Positions 15,396 to 28,941 of a stretch of DNA of 64,000 nucleotides are shown here, piece after piece. How positions within the stretch are numbered: position 1 is the first letter of the stretch; every line of letters starts with the position of its first letter. A model generated the notes under the pieces. That model was not told where the DNA came from. It was given only the letters and a program-made list of their open reading frames with translations, and did no database searches. The DNA comes from Chiua virens. Lineage: Eukaryota; Basidiomycota; Agaricomycetes; Boletales; Boletaceae. The DNA is taken from positions 2,170,001 to 2,234,000 of the forward strand of contig JAHNUO010000001.1 of the NCBI GenBank assembly GCA_019787685.1, in the 5' to 3' direction. The translations under genes were made by a program, and so were the position numbers.

Positions 15396-18300
15396 TTATT
15401 TGGGGCTGCAGTCAATAAGGCTGTATCCTTTCTCGTCGCCAATATTCCAGCTTTCAAGAGTGAACATCATCAAAGGCGTTTCGATGACATTGTGCTCGTT
15501 TCTCGACCATGCGAGATGGACGTCTCTCAGGTTACCCAAAACAGGGTCGAGCTTGGCCAGGAACCTGTCAAACGCTACTTGTTCACGACGAAAATCGGTT
15601 GGATCGACATCTTGCAACAATATGCACTAATAACACAAACGACCCAGTGATGCATCGATCCATGACAGGCAACAAAAAGCACGAACCTCTTTCCCTGATA
15701 GAGATGCAACGAGTTCGATGCCCTTTTCGTCTTGAAGTTGAATGTACAGGGAGTAAAACCACTTGCAATGCGTTTCCATCATGTCGTCGCAGCGTGGACA
15801 TTGCTTGAAAGAAGGCGGAGGGCTAAGAGTGTAGTGAGTATTTGTAGAGACGAGAAAACTCAGAGCATTTACCTTGATTTACACTTAGTGCATCGCAAGA
15901 CACTCGCGTCTGCGAGGGAAAAGGGAAAGAAATCCATGGCGCGAGCTACCACTCTAAAAACGTTTGGAGCAGGAGAAGCTAGTACTTCATGCAGCTCTGA
16001 AACGACTATTGATTTTTTGAGTAGTTCGTGTGATTCTTCATGGGATCCGTTTGGCGGGCTCGCCAAAACATTCAACATGTTTTCTCTTTGCCATCCTTCC
16101 TTATTCCTTGATCATACTTCAGTAGCACTAATTGGGTTACCAACAATGCACATACCTCTGCAACGTTTGGGCGTGGTGGTCTGACAAGTCATGTAGAGGG
16201 ACGATAAGCTTATCCTCCCCACCCAAATGTCCTTGTATACAACCGGAAGCGTCCAAGCGTTTAACATGCATGTTACGGATAATGCATATGGCACCAGGCC
16301 GAAGATCCAATAACACATCGACTTGAGTGCCATTCAACTTTATTTTCACCACACGATGCTCGAGATTGTGGGCCCAACTTGCCGTCGATGCGGTGGCCGG
16401 TAAGTCAGGATTGTACGTGTAGTCGGTGACATACATAATGTGTCCATCTCGCGAGTTGAGTTCAATGTGGAGCAGCTACCAGGAACATGGTAGGCATCCA
16501 TTTGATTGCATAGGAAACGAAATACCTCAACAACGCAGGTTAGGAAGGTCGTGCTCTCTTCAACGTCTTGAAGGAGCATATCCGGGAAAATATGCAACGA
16601 TGTTGACCTTGGGGTAAGGGTGGGCTTACTGAGCGCGAATTCTTTCTTCCTCCTGAAAAGAGCGTCAACGTTGCTCTATATGAGGCTACAGCATACTGAC
16701 GCTAAAAGAGCTCTGAGATGCGGGAAATCTTCGAGTCTGGTCTTGTCCAGTTGGATAACATTTTTCGCTTCCTGCATCGTACCCTCCATGCGCTGACTCA
16801 GATTCCACCTCGCCCGAATGTTGTTCAGGTACCAGTATTCGCCAGGATTCATCATCCTCGCGACGTTCTTGGCATCGTCCCACATATCGCACCGCAATAC
16901 ATATTCGGATAGCTCAGGGGAGCACCAAGCGGCATGCACAGAGATAACAGAAGGATTAGTAGTGTAGTCTGTAATATAAACAGCGGTGACACCATTCTGG
17001 TTGTTAAATTTTTGCAGCACCTTTCGACAAGCTACTGAGAATCGACACAAACATGATGCTACTCACTCACCTCGACGGTACAGTTGAAAAAGCCTCTAGG
17101 TGGGAGATCGGGGGAAGCTTCAGAAATCAGCAGATGCTTACGCGGAGGCTCTGAGCATTGTACCGTAGATACTTTCTGTCTTTTAAGCTTCCACCACTCT
17201 CCCATTTGCCGACAATATTCAAGCTCTACGCTATCTTGGAATGGTTCCCAGTACGGAGAATATTCGTAACCCATCCCATGGTCGACCAGTTCTTTATCGG
17301 GTGCATCACCTTTGTTGGGAACTCGTATAGATTGTTTGGCTAAATCGTAAACAGCCCAGCGTAACTTGTCGCCGTACCCCGTGGCCGAGATAGTACCTTT
17401 GAAATCAACAGCCTGTGGTTCGGGCCATCACCGTTGATTAACACAAATTGTTCAGATGAGATATCGTTTCCGGACCTTGAGTTTTCGTAAAATCACGATG
17501 TCGTCCTTCTGCACCTGCGGAAGCCATTCCGAATATTTCTTTTGAAAACAATTCACTTTGATACTCTGTCGTGGTAAATCGATTGTAGACGGATCGACAA
17601 GGGTGATCGAACGAGTCCAATCTAGAGAAATCATAACAGTCCTCGCCAACCACGCAAAAAATGCAATTCACTAACCATTCGTCCTGCTCCTTCCTTCAGG
17701 TGTCACGGAGGTCACAATTCCAATTACATTGATCAAAGAATGACTTTCTCGAAGGTCACTCAGTGCAGTGAATATGTCACCCTAAACAAAGATTAACACT
17801 GGACTACATGACGAACCAAATGACGAACCCTCTCAGTACGAACACCTGCTTTCAGGGGAGATGCCGAGGAACTGTTGTTTTTGCTATGATCAATGCCACT
17901 GTCCTCCGGGGTAGATGTTTCTCCTTTAGGCACGGCAATGACTTGCTGAGGATTTGGAGGGCAATAAGACAAATCAATTACGGTGCTTGGAGTTGGAGTT
18001 TGAGGTTGTTTTTGGCAGGGCGTAGTTACATCAGTTGGGTGTAGCTCGTCTGCATCATTTCCTAATGGATTTGCAGAGGCCAACTCCTTCTGCTTGAGTA
18101 ATCTTCGCTTCTTTCGCGCTGCCCTCGAACCGTTAGAGCGGCCAGAGGGCTGAGCGGGTCGCTTCGACAGAACAGTAGTTGCGCTATGTGCGGCTACGAT
18201 TGATGGCGAATGTCGATCCGTCTCGACATCCTGGGTGTGACAACTTGGAACATCTGAAGGAGCCTGGATGGGTGTTCGAGTTGCTGTCGGAACGGGAGGG

Positions 18301-18848
18301 AGACGAACACCACGCGCGTCGATTTTGATCGCGTCTGAAACAGTATGATCCATGCCGGGGTTGTACCATTCGTCTGTGCTGCCTTCACGCAAACATTAGC
18401 TTCTAGTTTGCATCCCGCTATGGATGCACGAACCTTCCCATGTGTCAACAACTTTACCTTCATTGATGCCACTCAGATACTTGAATACTACACCGCCTTG
18501 AAAGCGGAGCACAATCGGAATGCAATGGGGGGCGTTGGATTCCGGGCGATGATCAACCGTCACCCCTTTAAGAGCAAGAGAAACGCGTTCGTGTGGTCGA
18601 AATGTAATCCCATCCTTGTAAGGAACCTCCACTTCAAAGCGATAGATAGCAGGGCCTTCCACGACCTCGAGATTGAGTCGGTGCACCCGCTTTCGAGGAG
18701 GCCATGTCATGAAGATTTTGCCTTCGATGCATCCCGAATCGTCGTTCTTGAAGTGCAAAAGCTCTTGAATATTTCGCGTGTGCGAAAAATAGTCCAACGA
18801 GTTCGGGTAGTGGTCGTTTGAGCCGTCCGAGCCTACTTTCAAATCCAT
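15396..18848 (-). CDS. POT1: POT1 telomere single-strand binding protein with several OB folds
   Basis: Binds the telomeric G-strand overhang and protects chromosome ends. The ATG at 18848 opens an N-terminal beta-rich module (to about 18400, GCIEGKIFMTWPPRK). A disordered linker follows (17.8-18.38 kb) with a nuclear signal RAARKKRRLLKQK. The diagnostic POT1 OB fold is at 17.45-17.78 kb. After splicing it reads NVIGIVTSVTPEG, then TNDWTRSITLVDPS and QKDDIVILRKLKV. Two more modules each carry an OB-like T-D-Y-T strand: VYITDYTTNP (near 16975) and MYVTDYTYNP (near 16430). The C-terminal module (15.4-16.08 kb) has CTKC and CPRC pairs that could hold one zinc, as in the POT1 C-terminal OB. TAA is at 15396. 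The intron near 18330-18390 joins DTWE to GSTDEWYN. The start is tentative because an upstream exon cannot be excluded. It shares an 88-bp promoter with TAP42. Confidence 0.82.
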
Positions 18849-18936
18849 CAAGACTGTTGAAGACAAGCTTGGAAAAGTCGGACCCCCGAATACCAGTTAC
18901 TACCGTCTTCGGGTACCCACCAAGTCACTCTGCAAT

Positions 18937-20306
18937 ATGTCGGAACCATCACTAACACTACCAGCCTTGTATTCCAGAGCCTTGAACAAAGCTTCCAGAG
19001 TTTCCAATTTACCTACGATTGAAGATGAAACACAGGCATGTTTGGGGGTCCATCAACGACAATGTCTGGCTGATAGTATGACACCTCTAGGAGCTCGTCC
19101 AAGAGACTCTGTCTGATCTCGCTCAGCTGGCTTCGCGAGTCGTCAGTTTATCACTGTTCAGTCCAAACGAAAGTCTCGAGGACATCTCGACAACGGATCT
19201 TGTCTATCTATCCATCCCCTTTGTTCACGCAGAGGTGCAGAACCGGGCGAGAATCACTGGCAGGGACGATCGCATGAGCAGCCTGACGCAAGTTCTGGTA
19301 GGTCTGAAAACTACCTGGTCGTAGACCTGTTACCAATAGCTCTACTAGCGTCATCTGAACATGTATACTTCCAGCCTCGAAGCTTACGACATCGTACCGG
19401 AGACCGAACGTGAACTGTACGGCCAACAGGTGTCCTCTATCAGAGACATTTCCAAGCGCAGGGAGTTAAAAATAAGACAATACAAAAACGAGAAGGATCT
19501 CCGAACTCGTATAGAAGTAATCAAGAGACGTCGACGAAAACTAGTTTCCGAGGATCTCTCGTTCGGCGATTTTGACATTGTAGCATCACTGCTTCTCCCT
19601 GAGGAAGAGGAGGATGAAGACGAAGAACTCGACACTATCCTTAGGGCAACTACCTTGCTGCTTCTCAGACTCTTCTATGCTCAGGCGCGAGCACAACTTG
19701 AAGCTGTAGACCAAGAGATTCACTTACTCCGCAATGCTGTGGGCCCACCCATGTCCCAGTTGCCAAATCTTCCGGCGGACGAACGACAAAGCAAGACAAG
19801 AGAGCAAGAGGACATGTGGAGAATCGACACACTCTCCGAAACTTCCAACAGAGGACCCCTCTTGGATTCCCATGGCAAGGTACGCGGCAAGAAATACAGT
19901 GAAAATACTCTGACCATTGCTGCAGCCATTGCGACCCTTCACTATTTTGCCTGCGAGCGAGTCGGACCGCGCTCGCCTGCACGCCCAGGTTTTTGGGCCT
20001 GGCCATCGTCTACCAACCATGACAATCAATGAATATTTAGAGATAGAACGACAGCGGGGAGGGATCCTTCCGGCCAAGGAGTAAGCTACGTTCTAAGAGC
20101 ACTTCATACTTTGTTGAGCCATCTTTCTTAGAAATGTGTCCGAAATGGAACCCACGTCGTCTGAACAGCTCACGATAGAATCAGAAATGGATGGGAGAGT
20201 GCTTGGAGATCTAAAGGCAGAAGAGAAACGCCACAATGATGAACAATGGGCACAGTATAAAGACACGCATCCAAAAGGAGCGGGTAACACAATGAACCGT
20301 GGTTAG
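18937..20306 (+). CDS. TAP42: TAP42/alpha4-like PP2A regulatory protein
   Basis: Binds the catalytic subunits of PP2A-type phosphatases and links them to TOR signalling. The ATG at 18937 gives MSEPSLTLPALYSRALNKAS. Conserved blocks are LFSPNESLEDISTTDLVYL (near 19150-19205), RRELKIRQYKNEKDL (phosphatase-binding helices, near 19465), PLRPFTILPA (near 19920), LPTMTINEYLEIERQRGG (near 20005-20060) and the C-terminal DTHPKGAGNTMNRG ending at TAG 20304. Introns: 19036-19090, one near 19300-19360, one near 19880-19923, and one near 20080-20131. The first has a GC donor (CAG|GCATGT); no GT donor there keeps frame. The 19880 intron restores GKPLRPFT. Length and block order fit the family. It diverges from POT1 across 88 bp and converges on Rab6. 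Confidence 0.9.
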
Positions 20307-20437
20307 CCCACAAATAAGAGCAAATGGTAGCATTAAGCCGTTGGTGGATTGTAGCAAACGATCGATGTCTGAAACAAAATTCACGGTATATGATGTCATG
20401 AGAATAAGGACGGGAAGCCAGGGAGATTACATCAACA

Positions 20438-21412
<975 letters not shown>

Positions 21413-21541
21413 TCAGTACTTGAGTAGAGTCGGTCCACGTCGATATTGGTCCAAGTATGTACTAGTAGTTTACACTTGTTTGGAAAGGTCTTGGGCTAGA
21501 TGTTTACGTAACAACTATTCTATCGATCGCACCGGACCGTC

Positions 21542-23977
21542 ATGAAGCTATCGGACAAGATCGCAGCCCATGATCCAGCCCAACCTTTCTATACTTTCGA
21601 ATTCTTCCCTCCTCGTACAGACCAGGTGACTTTTATATATGATTTTATGTCTCCTCATGTCAACACCCAGATAGGGTTTCGAGAATCTCATATCTCGAAT
21701 ATCGCGTCTTTCGGTGCTTCAACCCATTGCAATCAGTGTGACATGGGGTGCAGGTGGCTCCACAAGAGACAGAAGCCTCGATCTTGCTGGATTCACGCAG
21801 TCGGCTTGCGGCGTCGACACTATTCTGCACCTGACATGCACGAATATGCTGCCTGGCATGGTTAACGATGCTTTACGCGTACGTCGGTAGTTTATTCGCT
21901 TCCGGCACCTAACGAAATACATAGGAAGCCAAAGTGCGAGGCATACAGAACATTCTAGCACTGCGCGGCGGTCAGTCATTTCACACACTAGGATCCGGTG
22001 CCTTATACTTTCCACCTAGATCCGCCACGTGGACAGGAGCATTGGACGCCTATCGACTCACGATTCACATCCGGACTTGACCTGGTCAAATACATACGCT
22101 CGTCGGAGGAGTACTCACCACACTTTTGCATAGGTGTTGCTGGTAATCAGCGTGTACCAAATGGGAGTGGCAAGTTTACTTATCTATCACATCTATAGCT
22201 TACCCGGAAGGTCATCCGGGAAATGATACAAACGAAGAGGACAACATTGACATCCTCAAACAAAAAGTAGATGCCGGAGCAGAATTCATTGTGACACAAT
22301 TGTTTTATGACTCGGATCGTTTCATTGCATGGATTAGGAAAGTTCGGAGCAAAGGTTAGTGACCCCTCCCAGCCGCTGTTTCATGCCTCATCACGTATAG
22401 GTATAACTGTGCCCATCATACCTGGCATTATGCCAATCCAGACATACGCATCATTCCTGAGAGTCATCAAACTATGTGGATTGCAGGTTCCGCCCAGTAT
22501 CATGGCGCACTTGAACACAATCCGGGTGGGTTGATTGATTGAGCACGACCAGGAACTAATGCAAGAACTGTTGATAGCATGATGACCAACTTGTCAAGGA
22601 CTATGGTGTTCGTCTCGCTGTTGACATCATACAGAAGATCACCGGATCTGGCCTTGTCTCCGGTATTCACTTTTGTACCCTCAACCTTGAAAAGAGCGTT
22701 CAGCTTGTTATTGAGAATCTTCGATGGGCTGGAGGAAGTCCCTTCATCAGAAATAAGCTTATTGCTGTAAGGTCATTTTACTCGCTTACAGTTGTTCTTT
22801 GATCATGAAATATGAGATAAGGATTCTTCCCCGCCATTGATGCCTCTCCCTCCCAGCTCCAATTTGGTAGTCACCCCGAACCTTGCGACTACAACTGCAG
22901 CAAACGCATTAACAAGCAAACCGACCCTGGAAGTTGACCCTCCTGGACGCGGGGAACTCAATAATGCGGCAACTTGGGACGAGTTCCCGAATGGTCGGTT
23001 TGGTGACTACAAGAGTCCCGCATTTGGAGCACAAGATCAATGGGGCGGTTTGGGAATCAATGTATGCTCTCGTATTTGTTCGTCATCTACCTCAGCTTGG
23101 AAACTTTTCTAGATTCATTCGGCGCAATTCCAACTGGGGTAATCCGACCAGTATTGAGGATCTGACTAAACTGTTTTTGGATTATCTTAATTCCAATCTC
23201 CCCTCCACTCCATTTTCGGCTTTCCCATTATCTGCTGAATCTCTAACAATCCTCGAACACTTGAAAAAACTTACCAGTCAGGGGCTTTGGACTGTCTGCT
23301 CCCAACCCGCGATTGATAATGCCAGTTCTACCGACGAAGTCTTTGGATGGGGCCCAAAAGGTGGTTATGTCTTTCAGAAAGGGTTTGTTGAGTTCTTTGC
23401 AGAAGAGAAGGTTGTATATCAGATCGAGAGAAAGATTGAAGAAGAAGGAAACGGTTGGATTCATTTCTTTGCAGCGAACTATGAGGTATGTGATGTCATT
23501 GAACCATGATTCGTGGTTTGAATGTATCGTACCTAGGGTGAATGTAGGACAAACGTCCCCGAGGATGGAAGAAATGCTGTGACCTGGGGAGTGTTTCCCG
23601 GTCAGGAGGTAGTGCAGACGACGATCATTGAACGAGAATCATTCCTCACGTGGAAGGTGCGATTTGGGTGACACAAATCGATCCGAGTATAATAAGTCTT
23701 ACAAAACGCATTGGTGTTACAGGACGAAGCTTTCTCAATATGGGCCGAGTGGGCAACTTTCTACGCCCCCGAATCCCCACAAAGAGCATTACTTGACAAG
23801 GTGCGGAAGAAACGTTGGTTAGTGAGCATAATACACCACGATTTCAAGTGCTTGGATGCTCTTTGGTCGTTCTTACTCGATGTAGGTCCAAGCCTACTAG
23901 TATTGTGTAGTCGTTACGTAACATCATTCAGCGCATTTCCCCCGGCGAGTCCATGTCTATTGCATCGCCAACACTGA
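21542..23977 (+). CDS. MTHFR: Methylenetetrahydrofolate reductase
   Basis: Reduces 5,10-methylene-THF to 5-methyl-THF, the methyl donor for methionine synthesis. The ATG at 21542 gives MKLSDKIAAHDPAQPFYTFE and then FFPPRT. The FAD-binding barrel shows THLTCTNM-like and LALRGDPPRGQEHW sequence (near 21960-22040), GVAGYPEGHP across an intron (near 22130-22215), DAGAEFIVTQLFYD (near 22270-22310) and PIIPGIMPIQTYASF (near 22415). The C-terminal regulatory domain of eukaryotic enzymes follows (22.8-23.9 kb: LNNAATWDEFPNGRFGD, FGAQDQWG, PTSIEDLTKLFLDYL, WGVFPGQEVVQ, DEAFSIWAEWA), ending near HHDFKCLDALWSFLL. The stop at 23975 overlaps the next small gene's start by about 25 bp, so the last residues may be spliced differently. 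Fungi often have two paralogs (MET12 and MET13); which one this is cannot be told. Confidence 0.88.
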
Positions 23978-24529
23978 TACCCCGCCCGCCCAACGTTCCC
24001 CTCGTTCTTCCAAAAGCACCCCACGTAGGTCCGACCCCTCTGCCAAGATCCGATCGATATCATGGCCACATAAATCATGTGAGGTATCTGCAGCGCGAGG
24101 CAGACGACTTGTCAGACGAAGAGAACGACTTAGAGGACTGCGTATGTGCGAAATCACAACCAGCGGCCCTTGCGTTACTTACAGTATGCGAATTTAGAAT
24201 CTACATGTCCGCAATCGCGGGTTCGCATGGTATATCCCAACAGGCAGACATACCACGCAGTTGGAAGAAAAAAACGATGTAAGTGCACTCTGTCCGATCT
24301 CATTGAAGAAGAAGCGCTAGATGAATTTTATACATACATGCAGGCAGACGATGATTCGGAAGATTCATCTAGTGGCCACACGGGCGAAGGCACTACACCC
24401 CACGAAGAGAACGAGGACTCTGGGCCGGACTTGGATGCTGGCATCGAGGATATGGATGAGGAACAGAACTCGGATGAGGTCGAGGAAGGCATGACAGAGG
24501 AGTTCGATGAAGAGCCATCGGACATGTAG
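23953..24529 (+). CDS. Small acidic hypothetical protein
   Basis: An ATG at 23953 opens MSIASPTLIPRPPNVPLVLP. An intron (donor CTGC|GTATGT near 24140, acceptor near 24193) joins DLEDC to YANLESTCPQS, and the frame runs to TAG at 24527. The product is about 175 residues: a Pro-rich N-terminus, a short basic patch (GRKKRCKCT) and a very acidic C-terminal half rich in Asp, Glu and Ser. No family is recognised. Such acidic tails occur in nucleolar and chromatin proteins, but nothing else supports that here. It could also be an extension of the preceding gene. Confidence 0.45.
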
Positions 24530-24687
24530 GTCATCAAAGTGATCGCACCAATATATTTGTTTTACCATATGTATTGATAACTGTGCATCACCTGTTAGGT
24601 ACCTTCCTCATAGACTTGTCGTGGCTATCGCTGATCGTAGGTATAGTGCCGAAACCCCTCAGCGCTCAGCCGAGGATTTGCGGCTGC

Positions 24688-26373
24688 TCAATAAGTGAGA
24701 GTCTCAACAATTCCATCTAGAACCCTGATAGCGTCCGGCATGTTGAATTTCTCGAACTGTAATGCGGCAGGCACGCTGTCATCATCAGCTGAGAAAGGTT
24801 CATACGGGATGAAAACAATATACTCACTCCCAGCCTGCTACTCGCTTCACGGGTGCTTCCAGTCGTAAAAATGCCCTCTTTTGTACTTCAGCCGCAATCT
24901 CGCCCCCAACACCACCAGTATATCCGGCTTCATGAACAATAACTAATCTCCGGGTTTTCTTGACGCTTTCCACGACAGTCTCGACGTCCCAAGGTAATAT
25001 GGTACGCAGGTCTATGAGCTCCACCTTCGCAGTCCGTAGTGAGGCAGGGATAAGAGGTTCTAAGGATGCGGGCGGAGAACGTAGAAGATTGATGGCAGAC
25101 TCGCAGTCGTAGATTGGAGTACCCCAGGACAGAAGAGTCAGATCAGAGCCGGGTGTAAGAATCTCGGCACGAGAGAGAGGGAGGGAAAAATCATCGATAG
25201 GGACTTGTTCGACTGGGAGCTACAACGTGAGCAGCGAAATAAACAGACAATAACTCATAGAATTACCCGCAGAACGATATAGAATCTTGGGCTCCATAAA
25301 GAGAACAGGATTAGGGTCACGAATCGACGACAAGAGTAACCCCTTGCACTGGATTGGTGATCTGGGGATGACGATCTGTAGACATTGTATCAACTTCTTT
25401 GCGAAAAAGCAGCGAGCAGTGTAATAGAATCGAACCTTGAGGCCCGAAGCACCGATGAAGAAGCCTTCAGGACTTTGTGAGTGGTATAAACCGCCATGTC
25501 CAACTGCCATCGTTGGCGTACGGATTGTTAGTCCACCGATTGAAAACTGCCCACCCGCGCGGTACCTATACTTGGCAGCCTCATTCACAATCTGCATCGA
25601 CATCGTATTGAGAACTGCAAATGGGAGAATTCATTATGGCGTACCTGGTCGAAAGCAGGGAAGATGTAGTCGGCAAACTGTATCTCTGCGATCGCTGTAT
25701 GTCCCATTGATGCGATTCCGATTACCGAATCCAGCGATGCCCTGCTCCGTCAGGGGAGTGTTGAAGACGCGTTCGCGACCTAACGTGGATACATCGTACA
25801 TATTTAACCACAAAAACCAGGGAGATAATAAGCGCCGTACCGAACTCTTCTGCAAGGCCCTGGGGAGGGTACATAAGCTGAATGATATACAGCGAAGGAA
25901 CAATCGTACCATAGTACAGCGGAACACACCGCCAAACGCGACGTCCTCTCCGAACACTACAGCGGTGTCATCTTTTGCTAGCGCGATGCTGCCGACTTGT
26001 TAACACAACGGACAGAGAAATCATCCCAGCGTACCTAAGTGCATCCCTGACGGCTTGATACATGTTCATTTTCGTTGTTTCTCGACCACCCACTATAGAT
26101 CGCACTGGGTCAGAGTCGTCAGAGTCGGTCCATGTTAACCCTGGTGTACGAAGAGCAGCTTCCCGAGTGAGACGAAGGAGCTGGGAGGATGCTACGGAGG
26201 TGAGATGACCGCCTGCCGGTGGCGGTTCAACGGCGCTTGTGCTTGCACTGGTCGACTGGCATCGGCGGGAGCACTGTGTGTTCTCAGTCAAAGCTAGAGC
26301 TAGGAAAGATGTAGCGAGAAGGACATACGAGTGCACGGGCGAGGGGACGAAGACGTGAGGCAGAGATGAACAT
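24688..26373 (-). CDS. BCKDHB: Branched-chain 2-oxoacid dehydrogenase E1 beta subunit, mitochondrial
   Basis: The thiamine-dependent E1 beta subunit of the mitochondrial complex that degrades Val, Leu and Ile oxoacids. The ATG at 26373 begins [15 protein letters not shown], an Arg/Ser-rich targeting peptide. It splices (intron with GTATGTCC, 26281-26334) to [11 protein letters not shown]. The body contains [28 protein letters not shown] (near 25500), [15 protein letters not shown] (near 25015), [19 protein letters not shown] (near 24925) and [12 protein letters not shown] final intron gives [15 protein letters not shown] and the TGA at 24688. LRTILPWD and HEAxxTGG separate BCKDH E1-beta from pyruvate dehydrogenase E1-beta. 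It diverges from creC. Confidence 0.88.
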
Positions 26374-26575
26374 AGTTGTAGTGCAAGATCCGGGTACTCA
26401 CCTGATGGCTTTCCAAGTTAGCCGGAGCGCACTACCGTCAAGTTAACCGGATCATTATTTGGCCTCTTCGCTGGCGAAGCTGGGAAAGACGGCGGGTCCC
26501 GTTCAGCACCGGCTGCAGTGTAGTATATAGACAACGATATTCTCGCGGTCAATCTCCACAACGCCAACAGCACCG

Positions 26576-28810
26576 ATGGAGAGCGACAGCGCGTTCGTGG
26601 CCCCGGAGGGCGTCTACTCCGTCACAGAGGAGCACAAGCCGCCCGTCGTACCAGCGCATTCCAACACCACCCAGACATACCCCACTCGGCTCTCTACCGT
26701 CACTGTCCATTTCAACAGCTCGAAACAGGCGGGCTCGCCAGGTTTGGCACAGCTGCTCGGCGCAAACCTCAACAAGGATTCACGGAGGGACAGGGAGCGA
26801 GAGAGAGAAAAGGACAAGGACAAGGACAGACTACCAGACGATCGCAGTTTGTCCTCCAGCGACACGCCCGATGACAACCTCACCTCGCCAGACGTAACTT
26901 CGCCCCAAGCGACTGCACAGGATCTCATCGTGTCCCAGGAGCCTCAGCACAGGCTCTTTGCTCACCCCTCCGTCTCTGGGAAGAAGAAATCCAGTTCTTC
27001 CAAGCCAAAGCATAACATGCGCACGACTTCATCCACCTTCATAACGCGCATGCAGAGCGTCGAGGGATTGAATAAGGTCCTTGCCAGCAAGCAGGGTGAC
27101 GCGACGTTCCTGTTCTACAACTCTGGTAAGACCTTTCTCTGGTGTGAAGTTGGGACCAATGCCAAGGTGCGCACACACGGAATAAATCTAATCTACACCA
27201 CTACTAAGGGTCAAATGTCAGGACGCACTTACAAAAATCAGTTTTTCCGCATTTCCGACCTGTCATGACGTGAACACCCTCACGGCCTCAGCCGAGAGAC
27301 TCGACGTCGTCATTGGGTTCAATACAGGCGACCTGGTCTGGTTTGGTGTGTCGTGGTTCTTATTCCCCGAGGCATATGCTAAGAATACTATTTCAAAGAT
27401 CCTATAGCTAGTCGGTATGGTCGCCTCAATAAGCAAGTATGACTATCAATTATAGACTGTTCCACGTTGCTCACATTGCTCTTTGAGGGCTCCATTTCCT
27501 CCTCGCCTTGTACTGCAGTACGCTGGGTTCCCGCCTCCTCCACCCTCTTCCTTGTTTCCCATGCAGACGGCACAATAATCGTTTACGATAAGGAACGAGA
27601 TGACGGAGTATTCAGTGTGACGGCTCCCACCATTCAGATATCACCTTCTAACCTAAAACCGACTCAGAATCAATCCCAACCGACTGGTGAATGGGATCCA
27701 TTAACGATCATGTACGTTGCAGTTCCGCCATGGCATCCTGAAGCCAACGTAAATGGAGGCGCGAAAGCAGACAAAGGGGTTGCCAAAAATCCCGTTAGTC
27801 ATTGGAGGTTGAGTAAACGCGCTGTCGTAGGTGTGTGATTGATCTGCATGCTCGCAAGCGTTCTGAAACTTTCATGCTTAGATTTTGTGTTCTCTCCTGA
27901 TGTCAAACATGTTGCTGCAATATCAGAGGACGGCTGTCTACGAGTGATTGACGCATTTGCCGAGCAGTGAGTGACGTACTCCACTTCGTTATTTCCTACG
28001 AGATCTCTTGACAACTCTGCAGACTCGTTGATTGCTATGCGTCATATTTTGGTGCATTGACATCTGTCGCGTGGTCACCTGACGGTCGACTCATACTGGT
28101 ATTTATATCATTGTTTCTTTGTGCTTCATCATCCCTCACCAAGTCTCTCGCAGACAGGTGGACAGGATGACCTCTTGACAATATTTTCCCCGTGGGAACA
28201 ACGAGTGGTCGCTAGATGCCAAGGACACTCATCTTTTGTGTCGGCCGTAGCATTCGATGCACCGAAGTGCGACGGACGGACATATCGGTTTGGGAGCGTA
28301 GGGGAGGACAACAAACTGATATTGGTCTGCTTGTCTTTGTGTTGAGTAGCAACTGATCCTAATCTCGTCTTTGCAGTGGGACTTCTCCAGTGGTGCATTA
28401 CACAGACCGAAACTTCAGCATGGTCATCATCCGCGTGTTTCAATGGCATCCAGCGTCTCGTTGGCTGCAGCATACCGTCGTGGGACTGGTTCAACAACAC
28501 AGCTCATAACGCCTAGGTACCATCCTGCACCGTCAAGAAACGAGGTTTCCGCGGTTCAGCCAGTTTTAGTATGCTATCATTCAAATTCTTGTCCGCACCT
28601 ACTCATCCATTTCGCGCTCTAATTTAGGTCAAACACATCGAGGCTGATATGCTAAGCTGCCTGACATTTCTCCCTCGTGCACTGCTGACGGCAACAAAAT
28701 GCGGTCATGTGAGGATGTGGGTCCGGCCACTTGTGACACCTGGGAACTCCCGTCGACGGGCACATGGGAGGCAGGTTTTGTCGATATCTGACCTGAAGGA
28801 TGTTGTTTGA
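26576..28810 (+). CDS. creC: CreC-like WD40 protein (WDR20 family)
   Basis: In Aspergillus, CreC partners the CreB deubiquitinase in carbon catabolite repression; WDR20 likewise activates USP12/46. The ATG at 26576 gives [21 protein letters not shown] disordered N-terminus with an Arg/Glu/Lys/Asp repeat follows ([17 protein letters not shown], near 26790). Then come the family blocks: [20 protein letters not shown] (across an intron near 27160-27235), [48 protein letters not shown] (near 27565), [20 protein letters not shown] (near 28240) and a last WD repeat with [21 protein letters not shown] (near 28670-28730). The TGA stop is at 28808. At least six introns. The family is clear; its role in this fungus is inferred. 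Confidence 0.87.
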
Positions 28811-28907
28811 GCCTCGACTCTCTATGGATGCAGGATGCAGGACGTAAATTATACAATTAATTTTGATTTACATCCATCAAAGATTTTTTGTTTCCTGGCG
28901 AAGGAAT

Positions 28908-28936
28908 CAGTACTCAGTACTCAGTACTCAGTACTA
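28908..28936. repeat. CAGTACT tandem array, left copy
   Basis: Four near-perfect copies of a 7-bp unit, CAGTACT. Each unit contains the palindrome AGTACT. A second array in the same orientation sits 0.9 kb to the right, and the transposon-like relic lies between them. Confidence 0.85.
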
Positions 28937-28941
28937 CAGAA

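Noticed and set aside
15396..18848. Subtelomeric location suggested by POT1
   Set aside because: There are no telomere-like TTAGGG tandem repeats or helicase-like subtelomeric genes in the window. POT1 is simply an ordinary internal gene.
25437..26003. 188-codon plus-strand frame opposite BCKDHB
   Set aside because: It is antisense to a well-supported conserved gene and has no recognisable motif. High-GC coding strands often give such shadow frames.
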